Origin: Christiangramia echinicola DSM 19838
GTDB lineage: Bacteria; Bacteroidota; Bacteroidia; Flavobacteriales; Flavobacteriaceae
Reading direction: 5' to 3'
DNA: 64,000 bases
Assembly: GCF_000423065.1 (NCBI RefSeq)
Contig: NZ_AUHG01000011.1
Location: 496,001-560,000, forward strand
Position numbers and translations under genes: made by a program. The notes under the pieces were generated by a model. It worked only from the letters and a program-made list of their open reading frames with translations, ran no database searches and had not been told where the DNA came from. The first letter of the stretch is position 1. Each line of letters opens with the position of its first letter. This document shows, one piece after another, positions 18,626 through 26,786 of the stretch.

Positions 18626-19689
18626 ATTTCTAGATTTTTTAAAAACTCATCTAATTTTAATTTTATGAGTTCAGGTTTTAATTTCTGGTATAACTCGGCA
18701 TTCCTGCGTTTACTTAATCTAGCCGGTAAATTTTCAAAAAGTGTGGGTTCAAAGTCTTCCAGATGTATTGAAGCGTGTTTGACATCATCTTCATAGATGG
18801 CCCAATAATTCTTTTTAATTATCGGGGAATGAATAGAAAATGTTCGTTTTTCAAGTGCTTTCATAATATTTGCTGCACCACCTTCATTCCCTAAATAAAG
18901 ATCGCAGTTTGCAGCATTTAGTATAAAACCTTTTAACGAATTTTCATAGATATTAAGGAAAATCCGCGATTGGGTTTCAGAGTTACAAAGAGCATAAATA
19001 TTCTTAGCACGAGAAGTTTGGCTGGGTAAATAATTAAAGAGGATTTGGGCGTTTGGTACTTTTTGCACCAGCATGTCCAATAAGGTCGCCATATAATTTT
19101 CAGGATAACTTTTTATATCAGAACTACCCATTACGCCGCACATAACTATGGGCTGGTTTAAATTGATGCCCTTATTTTGAAGTTTGTTCCTGTAAACTTC
19201 TTTTTCTTCGGAAGAAATATAAATTTTTGGTCTTAAAGCTAAAGGAAAATCTTGATCCAGACCTTTTAAAACCTGCATTCTGTTTTCTATGGCAAGGCCT
19301 GCCCGTGAATCTGGATTCTCTTTGTAAATGAACGTTTGGGTATAAAACGGGCGGGTATAATTTTTATGAAAACCAAGTCTTCTAGATGCACCAGAGTAGC
19401 TAGCTATAATACCTGAACTTATTTTAGAGTAGATATCAATTATTTCAGAGTAAGACTCACGTCGAATAAAATTTAAAAACTCAATGAATTTTACGGGATT
19501 TTTCCCATTCTCGGGCGCGTATTCAATGACCTTATCTATAAAAGGATTATTTTCTATTACTGGCCTGGTATGAGGATAGATTAAATAATGTAATTCAGCT
19601 TCCGGATATTTCTTTCGAAGAGCTTCAAAGAGGATTGAGGATGTAAGTACATCCCCAATCATTTTCATTTGTATTACAAGTATTTTCAA
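18622..19689 (-). CDS. Glycosyltransferase family 9 (heptosyltransferase-like)
   Basis: 355 aa GT-B enzyme of the ADP-heptose:LPS heptosyltransferase family. It opens with MKILVIQMKMIGDVLTSSILFEALRKKYP, the classic GT9 start with a GD motif. The nucleotide-binding half has VMCGVMGSSDIKSYPENY near 180 and the LYLGNEGGAANIMKAL motif near 285-300. It probably adds heptose or another sugar to the LPS inner core. It follows dapD by 9 bp and overlaps the CDP-glycerol-transferase-like gene, forming one operon. The acceptor is inferred from the family. Confidence 0.88.
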   Translation of the reverse strand: MKILVIQMKMIGDVLTSSILFEALRKKYPEAELHYLIYPHTRPVIENNPFIDKVIEYAPENGKNPVKFIEFLNFIRRESYSEIIDIYSKISSGIIASYSGASRRLGFHKNYTRPFYTQTFIYKENPDSRAGLAIENRMQVLKGLDQDFPLALRPKIYISSEEKEVYRNKLQNKGINLNQPIVMCGVMGSSDIKSYPENYMATLLDMLVQKVPNAQILFNYLPSQTSRAKNIYALCNSETQSRIFLNIYENSLKGFILNAANCDLYLGNEGGAANIMKALEKRTFSIHSPIIKKNYWAIYEDDVKHASIHLEDFEPTLFENLPARLSKRRNAELYQKLKPELIKLKLDEFLKNLEI

Positions 19690-19698
19690 TTCTTAGTT

Positions 19699-20514
19699 CT
19701 AAACAGCTACGCTATATTCACGCAGAGCATCATTTAAAGATGTCTTCTTATTAGTGCTCTCTTTACGTTTACCTATTATCAATGCACAAGGTACCTGGAA
19801 TTCTCCTGCTGGGAATTTCTTGGTATAACTCCCCGGTATCACTACAGATCTTGCCGGTACGTAACCTTTAAATTCTTTCGGTTCATCTCCGGTGACATCG
19901 ATGATCTTGGTGGACCCAGTAAGCACAACGTTTGCTCCAAGTACAGCTTCTTTTTCAATCCTGATTCCTTCAACTACAATACTTCTTGATCCAAGAAAGG
20001 CATTGTCTTCAATTATAACAGGTGCGGCTTGCAATGGTTCTAAAACACCGCCAATTCCAACCCCGCCACTAAGGTGCACATTTTTACCAATTTGAGCGCA
20101 GCTTCCAACGGTAGCCCAGGTATCAACCATAGTACCTTCATCTACATAAGCGCCAATATTTACATAGCTTGGCATCATGATCACGCCGGAAGATATATAG
20201 GCTCCATGTCTGGCAACAGCATTGGGTACTACCCTGATTCCTTTTTCTTTATAGCCTTTCTTTAAAGGTATTTTATCGTGATATTCAAAAATTCCTGCTT
20301 CCAGAGTTTCCATTTTCTGAATTGGGAAATATAGTACTACCCCTTTCTTTACCCATTCATTTACTTGCCAGCCATTTGCTGTTGGCTCCGCAACACGTAA
20401 TTCACCTTTATCTAAAAGCTCAATTACTTTTCTAATGGCATCTATAGTTTCTGTGTTTTTAAGAAGGTCTCTATTTTCCCAGGCCTCTTCGATTTTCGAT
20501 TTAAGCTGATCCAT
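19699..20514 (-). CDS. dapD: 2,3,4,5-tetrahydropyridine-2,6-dicarboxylate N-succinyltransferase
   Basis: Succinylase step of lysine and diaminopimelate synthesis, using succinyl-CoA in the cytoplasm. 271 aa with an N-terminal helical domain and a left-handed beta-helix built of hexapeptide repeats. Characteristic stretches are VVPNAVARHGAYISSGVIMMPSYVNIGAYVDEGTMVDTWATVGSCAQIG (residues about 96-145) and GGVGIGGVLEPLQAAPVIIEDNAFLGSRSIVVEG. It leads an operon with two envelope glycan genes, which may tie peptidoglycan precursor supply to LPS assembly. Confidence 0.96.
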   Translation of the reverse strand: MDQLKSKIEEAWENRDLLKNTETIDAIRKVIELLDKGELRVAEPTANGWQVNEWVKKGVVLYFPIQKMETLEAGIFEYHDKIPLKKGYKEKGIRVVPNAVARHGAYISSGVIMMPSYVNIGAYVDEGTMVDTWATVGSCAQIGKNVHLSGGVGIGGVLEPLQAAPVIIEDNAFLGSRSIVVEGIRIEKEAVLGANVVLTGSTKIIDVTGDEPKEFKGYVPARSVVIPGSYTKKFPAGEFQVPCALIIGKRKESTNKKTSLNDALREYSVAV

Positions 20515-20578
20515 ATTCTAATTTTTTTCAAATATAACAGCTATACGGCAATATTTATGGACAAACGAATATAAACCT

Positions 20579-20586
20579 TACCTTTG
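20579..20586 (+). promoter_or_regulatory. Bacteroidota -7 box for ruvX
   Basis: TACCTTTG followed by CG, matching TAnnTTTG, 14 bp before the ruvX ATG at 20601. No clear TTG at -33. Confidence 0.55.
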
Positions 20587-20600
20587 CGTAAATTTTTGAA

Positions 20601-21008
20601 ATGCCCAGAATTTTAGCCCTGGATTACGGAACAAAAAGAACGGGAGTAGCCGTTACCGACGAACTGAAGATGATCGCTTCAGGTCTAACTACTGTACTCA
20701 CTCCAGATCTTATAAAATTTCTTGAAGACTATTTCAAAAACGAAAAAGTGGAACGTGTTTTGGTCGGTGAACCCAAAAGGATGGATGATACTCCATCTCA
20801 AAGTGAGGTTCATATCCAGGAATTTTTAAAAGAATTCTCTAAGAAGTTTCCAGAGATGCCTTTGGAGAGGGTAGATGAACGCTTTACCAGCAAAATGGCG
20901 GTGCGGAGTATGATAGATGGCGGACTGAAAAAGAAGAAACGTCGTGATAAAGCCCTGGTAGATGAGATTAGCGCAACGATCATCTTGCAGACCTGGCTTT
21001 ATGATTAA
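20601..21008 (+). CDS. ruvX: Holliday junction resolvase RuvX/YqgF
   Basis: 135 aa RNase-H-like nuclease implicated in recombination intermediates and in 16S rRNA 5' processing. The N-terminal ALDYGTKRTGVAVTD holds the catalytic aspartate D8. VLVGEPKRMDDTPS and LERVDERFTSKMA provide the second acidic block (VDER), and DKALVDEISATIILQTWL is the C-terminal helix with the last acidic residue. Length is normal. It is followed by the S23 gene and def on the same strand. Confidence 0.93.
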   Translation: MPRILALDYGTKRTGVAVTDELKMIASGLTTVLTPDLIKFLEDYFKNEKVERVLVGEPKRMDDTPSQSEVHIQEFLKEFSKKFPEMPLERVDERFTSKMAVRSMIDGGLKKKKRRDKALVDEISATIILQTWLYD

Positions 21009-21032
21009 TGCTAAATGTTAAAGGTATAAAGT

Positions 21033-21042
21033 TTAAAGGTTT
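21033..21042. repeat. 10-bp inverted repeat flanking the S23 gene, left copy
   Basis: TTAAAGGTTT, inverted complement of AAACCTTTAA at 21407-21416. The two copies bracket the four-helix-bundle gene exactly (7 bp before the ATG and over the stop). Confidence 0.5.
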
Positions 21043-21048
21043 TCTTTA

Positions 21049-21408
21049 ATGGAAAGAAATTTAAAATTGCGCTCTAATAAATTTGCACATGAATGTGTAA
21101 AAATTGCTCTTTCGTTGCCTCAAACATATTTAGGGAACCATATTCGAAACCAGTTGGTGCGATGTACAACTTCTGTAGCCGCTAATTATCGGGCAGCATT
21201 ACTAGGTCAAACTAAAAAGTCCTTCATTGCGAAATTAAGTATAGTTATAGAGGAGGCAGATGAATGTATTTTCTGGTTAGAGTTTTTAATAGAAGAAAAA
21301 TTAATGACTTATGAACTTTGTAGTGAAGTGCTAAACGAAGCTAAAGAATTAACAGCCATTTTTGTTTCTTCAAGGAAAACAGCGGAAAAAACAGAAAAGA
21401 GAATTTAA
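21049..21408 (+). CDS. Four-helix bundle protein (S23/23S rRNA intervening-sequence family)
   Basis: 119 aa, all-helical. Family hallmarks are LRSNKFAHECVKIALSLPQTYLGNHIRNQLVRCTTSVAANYRAAL, then KSFIAKLSIVIEEADECIFWLEFLIE. Relatives were first seen inside intervening sequences of 23S rRNA genes, and similar bundles serve as Avd accessory proteins of diversity-generating retroelements. No reverse transcriptase or rRNA gene is nearby here. The gene is inserted between ruvX and def, flanked by short inverted repeats, which suggests arrival as a small insertion. Function unknown. Confidence 0.85.
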   Translation: MERNLKLRSNKFAHECVKIALSLPQTYLGNHIRNQLVRCTTSVAANYRAALLGQTKKSFIAKLSIVIEEADECIFWLEFLIEEKLMTYELCSEVLNEAKELTAIFVSSRKTAEKTEKRI

Positions 21409-21416
21409 ACCTTTAA
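21407..21416. repeat. 10-bp inverted repeat flanking the S23 gene, right copy
   Basis: AAACCTTTAA, partner of the copy at 21033-21042. It overlaps the S23 stop codon. Confidence 0.5.
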
Positions 21417-21438
21417 TATTAAACGATAAACCTTAGAA

Positions 21439-22029
21439 ATGATATTACCAATTGTAGCATACGGAGATCCGGTTTTAAAAAAGAAAGCCAAAGATATAGA
21501 TAAGGATTATCCAAAACTGGAGGAATTGATCAACAATATGTGGGATACCATGTATAACGCCTACGGTGTTGGTCTTGCTGCTCCACAAATTGGATTGCCA
21601 ATTAGGATGTTCATGATAGATCCCGCGCCTTTTGCAGAAGATGAGGAATTAGATGAGGCAGAACAGGCAGCATTAAAAGATATGCGCAAGGTATTTATTA
21701 ATCCTAAGATCACTGAAGAGACAGGGGAAGAGTGGGCCTTTAGCGAAGGATGCCTTAGTATTCCTGAAGTTCGTGAAGATGTTTTTAGAAAACCAGATAT
21801 TACTATCGAGTACTACGATGAAAACTGGAAAAAACATACTGATACTTATTCCGGATTAGCCGCAAGGGTGATTCAGCATGAATATGATCATATTGAAGGA
21901 ATATTGTTCACAGATAAGCTTTCCAGCCTGAAGAAGAGGTTGATAAAAGGCAAACTGGCCAATATTTCGAAAGGGAAAATTGATGTGGAATATAGAATGC
22001 GTTTTCCTTTGGCAAAAAAAGCCCGTTAA
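21439..22029 (+). CDS. def: Peptide deformylase
   Basis: Removes the N-formyl group from nascent proteins, a metal enzyme in the cytoplasm near the ribosome. 196 aa with all three motifs: GVGLAAPQIG (43-52), EGCLSIP with metal ligand C105 (103-109), and HEYDH (147-151) with the two histidine ligands and catalytic glutamate-type site. An acidic insertion (AEDEELDEAEQAALKD, about 66-81) lies between motifs 1 and 2, as in many Bacteroidota. Same strand as ruvX; DUF5606 follows. Confidence 0.96.
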   Translation: MILPIVAYGDPVLKKKAKDIDKDYPKLEELINNMWDTMYNAYGVGLAAPQIGLPIRMFMIDPAPFAEDEELDEAEQAALKDMRKVFINPKITEETGEEWAFSEGCLSIPEVREDVFRKPDITIEYYDENWKKHTDTYSGLAARVIQHEYDHIEGILFTDKLSSLKKRLIKGKLANISKGKIDVEYRMRFPLAKKAR

Positions 22030-22086
22030 AGGCTTTGATAATTGATTCTGGGAATTGATATTTGCCAACCTAAATAAAAAAATACT

Positions 22087-22524
22087 ATGGGATTAGATAA
22101 AATTCTTGCTATTTCTGGAAAACCTGGATTATATGAGCTTACGGCTCAAACCAGAGGTGGCTTTGTTGCAAAGTCTATGCTTGATGGAAAGAAGATCGCA
22201 GTTAATATGCGTCATAATGTGAGTATTTTAAGCGAGATCGCTATTTATACTTATACTGAAGAAATTCCGCTTGGGGAAGTTTTCCAGAAGATCAAGGAAA
22301 AAGAAGATGGTGGAGCAGCAATAAGTCACAAATCTTCTAAAAAGGAGATGGAAGCTTACTTTTCTGAAGTACTTCCAGACTATGACGAAGACAGAGTATA
22401 TGCAAGTGATATGAAAAAGATCTTCCAGTGGTATAATCTTTTAATAGAAAATGGTTTCACCGATTTTTCTAAGGAAGAAGAAAACGTAGAAAAAACTGAT
22501 GATAAAAAGGACGAAGAGGAATAG
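22087..22524 (+). CDS. DUF5606 domain protein
   Basis: 145 aa conserved Bacteroidota protein of unknown function. Start MGLDKILAISGKPGLYELTAQTRGG is diagnostic for the family, with a compact beta domain (about 1-75), then a helical part and an acidic tail rich in Glu, Asp and Lys. Soluble, no signal. It follows def with a 57-bp gap and ends at a strong terminator, so ruvX to DUF5606 may be one transcript. The constant link with def in this phylum suggests a housekeeping role, not known in detail. Confidence 0.85.
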   Translation: MGLDKILAISGKPGLYELTAQTRGGFVAKSMLDGKKIAVNMRHNVSILSEIAIYTYTEEIPLGEVFQKIKEKEDGGAAISHKSSKKEMEAYFSEVLPDYDEDRVYASDMKKIFQWYNLLIENGFTDFSKEEENVEKTDDKKDEEE

Positions 22525-22550
22525 ATATCTAATTCGTTTTAATATATAGA

Positions 22551-22580
22551 AAGCCGGAATCGCATGATTCCGGCTTTTTT
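22551..22580 (+). terminator. Intrinsic terminator after DUF5606
   Basis: Perfect 10-bp stem AAGCCGGAAT / ATTCCGGCTT (22551-22560 with 22567-22576), six-base loop, T run. Confidence 0.92.
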
Positions 22581-22599
22581 ATGTTCAATATTTTTCAAT

Positions 22600-22660
22600 C
22601 GTCACCCTGAATTCATTTCAGGGTCTTTAATTGAGATGCTGAAATCAGTTCAGCTTAACG
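22600..22660. repeat. Double-hairpin intergenic repeat, copy 1
   Basis: Begins CGTC, then palindrome ACCCTGAA...TTCAGGGT (22604-22624), spacer, second palindrome GCTGAA...TTCAGC (22638-22654), ends AACG. Same design as the unit at 22681. Confidence 0.75.
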
Positions 22661-22680
22661 TTATGAAATTTTGCTGGGAT

Positions 22681-22758
22681 CGTCACCCTGAATTTATTTC
22701 AGGGTCTATCAATTTCTCCATTTTATAAATGAGATTCTGAAACAAGTTCAGAATGACG
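22681..22758. repeat. Double-hairpin intergenic repeat, copy 2
   Basis: CGTC at the left end pairs with GACG at the right end. It holds palindromes ACCCTGAA...TTCAGGGT (22685-22705) and ATTCTGAA...TTCAGAAT (22734-22754). REP-like element of a kind common between flavobacterial genes. Confidence 0.78.
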
Positions 22759-22769
22759 CGGAATTTTTA

Positions 22770-22795
22770 CCTTGAATTTATTTCAAGGTTTTTTT
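22770..22795. repeat. Degenerate half-repeat hairpin with T run
   Basis: CCTTGAA / TTCAAGG stem (22770-22776 with 22782-22788) then seven T. It looks like a decayed half of the elements before it and may also act as a second terminator. Confidence 0.6.
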
Positions 22796-22838
22796 CCACT
22801 TAAACACGAGAATATGTTTTCAAATATTGAGATTTCTC

Positions 22839-22920
22839 GGTCACTTCGATTCTTCGAAATGACCAATCATGAAAACTTTTTATAATGCATCGTCATCTCG
22901 ACCAAAGGGAGAGATCTCTT
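22839..22920. repeat. Second type of palindromic intergenic repeat
   Basis: GGTCAcTTCGA / TCGAAaTGACC hairpin (22839-22849 with 22854-22864), followed by CGTCATCTCGACCAAAGG at 22891, the start of another common flavobacterial repeat, ending in GAGATCTC. It completes a 320-bp block of repeats with no gene. Confidence 0.6.
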
Positions 22921-22938
22921 TTATTGGGAAGGTTTTTT

Positions 22939-25414
22939 CTAGAATTTAAGTCCGAAAATAAAAGCTCCATCACGCTGACCATTGATTTCTGAAACTACAT
23001 AATCCAGTCTTAAAAATCTGTATTTGCCAAATCCAATATTGTCCAGGCCTACAGAATATTCTGTATAAGGATTTCGTTCGGCTGTAGTTAGAAGGTGAGC
23101 GCCCAATACAAGATTGAAATTCAATTTATTGATAAAAGGAAGTTTTCCTAAAGCCCAACCCTGGAAGTCATGTTCTGCATGAAATTCAGCATAATTATCA
23201 TTAGTGCTGAAGTTGTAATAAGGCATAAGGTTAAATTTCCCTACATAACTGCCAAAGCCAATGCGGGTCTGGTTTCCGTTGAAATGACGGTAGTCTACCA
23301 AACTTATATCTTCGGCATTAGAAAATATTCCACCATTTATTAGATACTCAAAATTCCCTTTATTGCCTAATTTCAGAATCTGGCCTACTTCAGCCTTAAA
23401 CTGGTCAAAATTATATTCTTTCTCACTACCTCCAAATCCTTTCTCCCAGCCCAGAGTTAAATAGAGTTAAATTAGGATATTTTGGATTATCGATATTGTA
23501 CTTTCCGTTGGGATAGCTCATGAACTTCTGTCCAAAAGAAATATCTGCGATGAAATTAATTTTAAAAAGGGAATGTTCCTCAAATGGAATACTTCCAAAA
23601 TTATCTGGTTCCTGCGGATTGTTAGAAGTGTATGTTCTGTCATCCCAATTAATGATCACATGATCTGTGTTATTGATAAGCGCCTGCCTGTTCTCCCAAC
23701 TTACCTCATTAAAAAGTCTTAACCCGTTAACTACCTCCTGGCCATAAGCAACTCCTACAAATGATTTTTCATATAATTTCAGATAATTTCGCTCAAAGAA
23801 AATCGTCGTGGCATTATTTAGAAGCGGCGAAATTGGTTCCCGGTTATTTATTTGCTCTGCAGAAACTCCTCCTTCTATCCTTAGATAAGGCTTTGAATAG
23901 TTATTGAATTTCTTTTCGAACCGGCCATTAATTCTGAATCGCTCGTCACTCAGGCCATAACTAAGGTTAGAATATAGTCTCCAGTAATTCTCCTCATCTT
24001 CTCCGGTTCTCTTTGTGTAGTTTATTCCTACGTTGGTATTCCATCCCTGTACAGTATTAAATGTAACTCCTGCGATAGGAGGGCTAATACTGAAAGTTTG
24101 ATTTTTCCAGGAATTCCTATAGGTGTATCCAAAAAATATATCGGTTAACCCAAATTTGTTTTCTACTGAATCTACAGAGTCTTTATAGGTCTTTGTGCTT
24201 CTTATCTCCTGGATACTGTCTTTTCTTACATAGTCTTCAATTTCTTCAGTAGTAAGTGGTACAGGGCGTACTTCCTGCCAGTAAAGTGAATCTTTTTTGT
24301 TGGCTTGTTCAGCAAAACTTAATATTTCCCTTCCGAAGCTATTCCTGTTAAAATCAGGTGAAAAATCGAAGTTGCTGTATACGGCTGTAAATCTTCCATT
24401 ACCGCCAATTCCGAAGATCTTAAAACTAAAATCTACACTTTGCGAGATCTGTATATAAAGATCATTCTCATCAGAATATTTATAATTCTGCCTGAAAACA
24501 ATTTCTTCTATTGGTGGAACCTGAATGGCAATGCCTGTAGTGGTCAATTCCACACCGTAGATCTGCCAGAGATCTTCAACGATATAAATATATCCCGAAA
24601 AAACTCTATCTCCTGTGCGTTTTGGAGTAACCAGGATCTTATTGATCATATTGCCGCGATCATCAAAGAAAGTGCCTTCCAGTTTATAGCGGTAGTAATT
24701 AAAAGCGTATTCTGCAATGGGAGAAATAATTTCGCTATTGATCTCCAGCGTATTCTCATAAAATGAAAAATATGCTTCCTGTGCAGAATTAAGGCTGAAA
24801 CCATTATCGTCTCCACTTACTTTTGATGCGATGATCTTCTCCTTAAAGTCATCTGGTTTTTGATAAGCGATCTTCGAAATCGTTTCACTTAAATAAACAA
24901 TTCCGCTTCTAGTAGAATCCAGACCGCCTCCAAGGTCACCAACGTCCTGACCTAAAATTTTCTCTGGAGCATTTTTTATTCTCCATAATCCTCTGGAGTA
25001 GAAATCTGCAGTGAAAGACTCCAGTTTTTCGGCATTTATTTCTCTTAATTTAATCGCATTCCGAATAATAGCATACGCAGGATCTTCACCTCCTACAACG
25101 CTAACTTCATCAAGACTTGTACTTTCAGACTTTAAAGTGATGTTTAATTCAATAGGGAAATTCTCCGCGTCGATCTTTTTCTTCTGCGTCTTATAACCCA
25201 GAAATTGATAGACGAGGGTGTAGGTTCCACTTTCCGAAATTTTAAGTTCATAGATACCTTCCTCATTGGTGGTAGTTCCTTTAGAGCCCGTTTCGGTATA
25301 AATATTTACATAGGGCAGGGAATTGCCTTTTTCATCGTTTACTACGCCAGTAATTTGCGAATACACCTGCGAAACTGCCAATAGCAGGATTAGACCAAGT
25401 AGCTTTCTCAGCAT
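22939..25414 (-). pseudogene. DUF5686/carboxypeptidase-regulatory-like outer-membrane protein, frameshifted
   Basis: Starts at 25414 with a signal peptide (MLRKLLGLILLLAVSQVYSQ), then a carboxypeptidase-regulatory-like beta domain (about 20-105, ITGVVNDEKGNSLPYVNIYTE ... FLGYKTQKKKI), then the DUF5686 body with many amphipathic strands. The frame ends early at 23426 after YPNLTLFNSGLGERIWR. The rest of the barrel continues in another frame through GWEKGFGGSEKEYNFDQF to the stop at 22939. A 10-bp tandem duplication (23453-23472) explains the shift exactly: with one copy removed the protein reads NLTLGWEKGFGG without a break. Intact, it would be about 820 aa. Either a pseudogene, a switchable gene, or an assembly error. 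Confidence 0.85.
23453..23472. repeat. 10-bp tandem duplication causing the frameshift
   Basis: AGAGTTAAAT occurs twice, at 23453-23462 and 23463-23472. Removing one copy restores the DUF5686 reading frame. Confidence 0.92.
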
Positions 25415-25457
25415 CGGTTAGATTTTGGATTATAAAGAAAACGAAAAGATCTGGAAT

Positions 25458-25913
25458 TTATTTGTATTCCTTTTGTATTCTGTCTAAACGGCGTTTGCTT
25501 TCGCGATCTTTGATAGTTTCCCGTTTATCATATAACTTTTTACCCTTGGCGAGGGCAATTTGTAATTTGGCCAGCCCACGGTCATTAATGAATAATCTAA
25601 GCGGAATGATGGTTAGGCCCGAGTTGGTCACTTCTTTTTCCAGTTTACGAAGTTCTCTTTTCTGAAGAAGGAGTTTCCGTTCGCTTTTAGGATTGTGATT
25701 AAAATGAGTAGCATGTGAGTATTCTTCAACATGCATATTTATTACAAAAAGTTCATGGTTATTAAACTCACAGAAACTTTCGGCGATATTAGCTTTTCCT
25801 TCCCGTATGGCTTTGATCTCTGTTCCGGCTAATTTGATACCAGCAGTGTACTTGTCCAGAAACTCATAATTGAACTTCGCCTTACGGTTTTTTATGTTGA
25901 TAGAATTCTTCAT
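25458..25913 (-). CDS. smpB: SsrA-binding protein
   Basis: Partner of tmRNA in trans-translation, rescuing stalled ribosomes. I chose the start at 25913 (MKNSINIKNRKAKFNYEF), the usual SmpB beginning; the longer frame from 25931 adds six residues. 151 aa. Motifs are NRKAKFNYEFLDKYTAGIKLAGTEIKAIREGKANI, the central HVEEYSHATHFNHNPKSERKLLL, and the basic tail KGKKLYDKRETIKDRESKRRLDRI. A normal, intact gene, 44 bp upstream of the frameshifted gene on the same strand. Confidence 0.97.
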   Translation of the reverse strand: MKNSINIKNRKAKFNYEFLDKYTAGIKLAGTEIKAIREGKANIAESFCEFNNHELFVINMHVEEYSHATHFNHNPKSERKLLLQKRELRKLEKEVTNSGLTIIPLRLFINDRGLAKLQIALAKGKKLYDKRETIKDRESKRRLDRIQKEYK

Positions 25914-25999
25914 ATAGCCACAAAAATACAAGGTTTATGATAATTTCTTCCTAAAGCAATTTTAAATTTACCCAGTGGGGGTTGCTAATCAATTATTTT

Positions 26000-26007
26000 T
26001 ATTTTTG
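26000..26007 (+). promoter_or_regulatory. Bacteroidota -7 box for the DUF6503 lipoprotein
   Basis: TATTTTTG followed by CGG, 20 bp before the ATG at 26028. A TTG at 25982 is spaced only 15 nt. Confidence 0.5.
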
Positions 26008-26027
26008 CGGCATTCAAATTATTATCT

Positions 26028-26780
26028 ATGAAATATGTTTCCTTATTACTATTTGTAGTTCTTTTTGCGTCTTGCGGAGAGGATAATAAGAAGCTTACCG
26101 CAAATGAGATCGTAAATAATGCTATAAAAAATGCCGGGGGGGAAAGATATGAGAATGCCGAGATAGATTTCGTTTTCAGGAACATACGGTACAAGAGTAA
26201 AAGAGAAGGAGGGAAGTACAATTATCAACGTAGAATGACCGATTCTGCCGGAAATAATATTCAGGACGTTTTAGATAATGAAGGTTTCCAGAGATTTGTA
26301 AATGATAGTCTTAGGGAAATCCCGGATTCACTTAAAGTCGCTTATGGGAATTCAGTAAATTCTGTGCATTACTTTGTTCAACTGCCTTATGGATTAAATG
26401 CGGACGCAGCTAATAAGGAGCTGTTAGGTAAAGATAGTATTGCAGGAAGGGAATATTATGAGGTTAAGGTTACCTTTTCTGAAGATGGTGGTGGAACAGA
26501 TCACGAAGATGAATATCTATACTGGATTGAAACTGAGAATTTTGAGGTAGATTATCTGGCTTATAACTTTATAGAAAACGAGGGAGGGGTTAGGTTTAGA
26601 AAAGCCTTTAATCACAGGATTATTGAAGGAATTCGCTTTGTAGATTACGAAAATTACAAATATGAAGACATTTCAATTCCTCTTGAAAAACTAGATAGTT
26701 TATACGAAAAACGTGAACTGGATCTTTTATCGGTGATAGAAACCAAAGATGTAAAAGTAAAGCTGAATCAGGATAATTAA
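26028..26780 (+). CDS. DUF6503 family lipoprotein
   Basis: 250 aa with a lipoprotein signal peptide (MKYVSLLLFVVLFASCGED; lipidated cysteine C16). The mature part begins with NEIVNNAIKNAGGERYENAEIDFVFRNIRY, the usual opening of this Bacteroidota family, then beta-rich sequence with YNYQRRMTD, YEVKVTFSEDGGG, DEYLYWIETENFEVDYLAY. The fold resembles LolA/VioE-like periplasmic lipoproteins, so a role in envelope lipid or lipoprotein handling is possible but unproven. Convergent with the phosphatase gene, the two stops only 6 bp apart. Confidence 0.75.
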   Translation: MKYVSLLLFVVLFASCGEDNKKLTANEIVNNAIKNAGGERYENAEIDFVFRNIRYKSKREGGKYNYQRRMTDSAGNNIQDVLDNEGFQRFVNDSLREIPDSLKVAYGNSVNSVHYFVQLPYGLNADAANKELLGKDSIAGREYYEVKVTFSEDGGGTDHEDEYLYWIETENFEVDYLAYNFIENEGGVRFRKAFNHRIIEGIRFVDYENYKYEDISIPLEKLDSLYEKRELDLLSVIETKDVKVKLNQDN

Positions 26781-26786
26781 GCAGGT

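Noticed and set aside
16376-19689. Recent horizontal island
   Set aside because: The region looks AT-richer by eye, but I have not computed composition, and there is no integrase, tRNA or attachment site; it could be ordinary variation in an LPS locus.
21049-21408. Part of a diversity-generating retroelement (Avd-like protein)
   Set aside because: No reverse transcriptase, template repeat or variable gene nearby; only the S23/Avd-like fold is present.
22600-22920. CRISPR array
   Set aside because: Repeats are palindromic, of several kinds and irregularly spaced, with no cas gene; they fit REP-like intergenic elements.
22939-23301. Stand-alone 120-aa gene
   Set aside because: It is the C-terminal barrel part of the frameshifted DUF5686 gene; the sequence upstream stays open in the same frame back to the 10-bp duplication.
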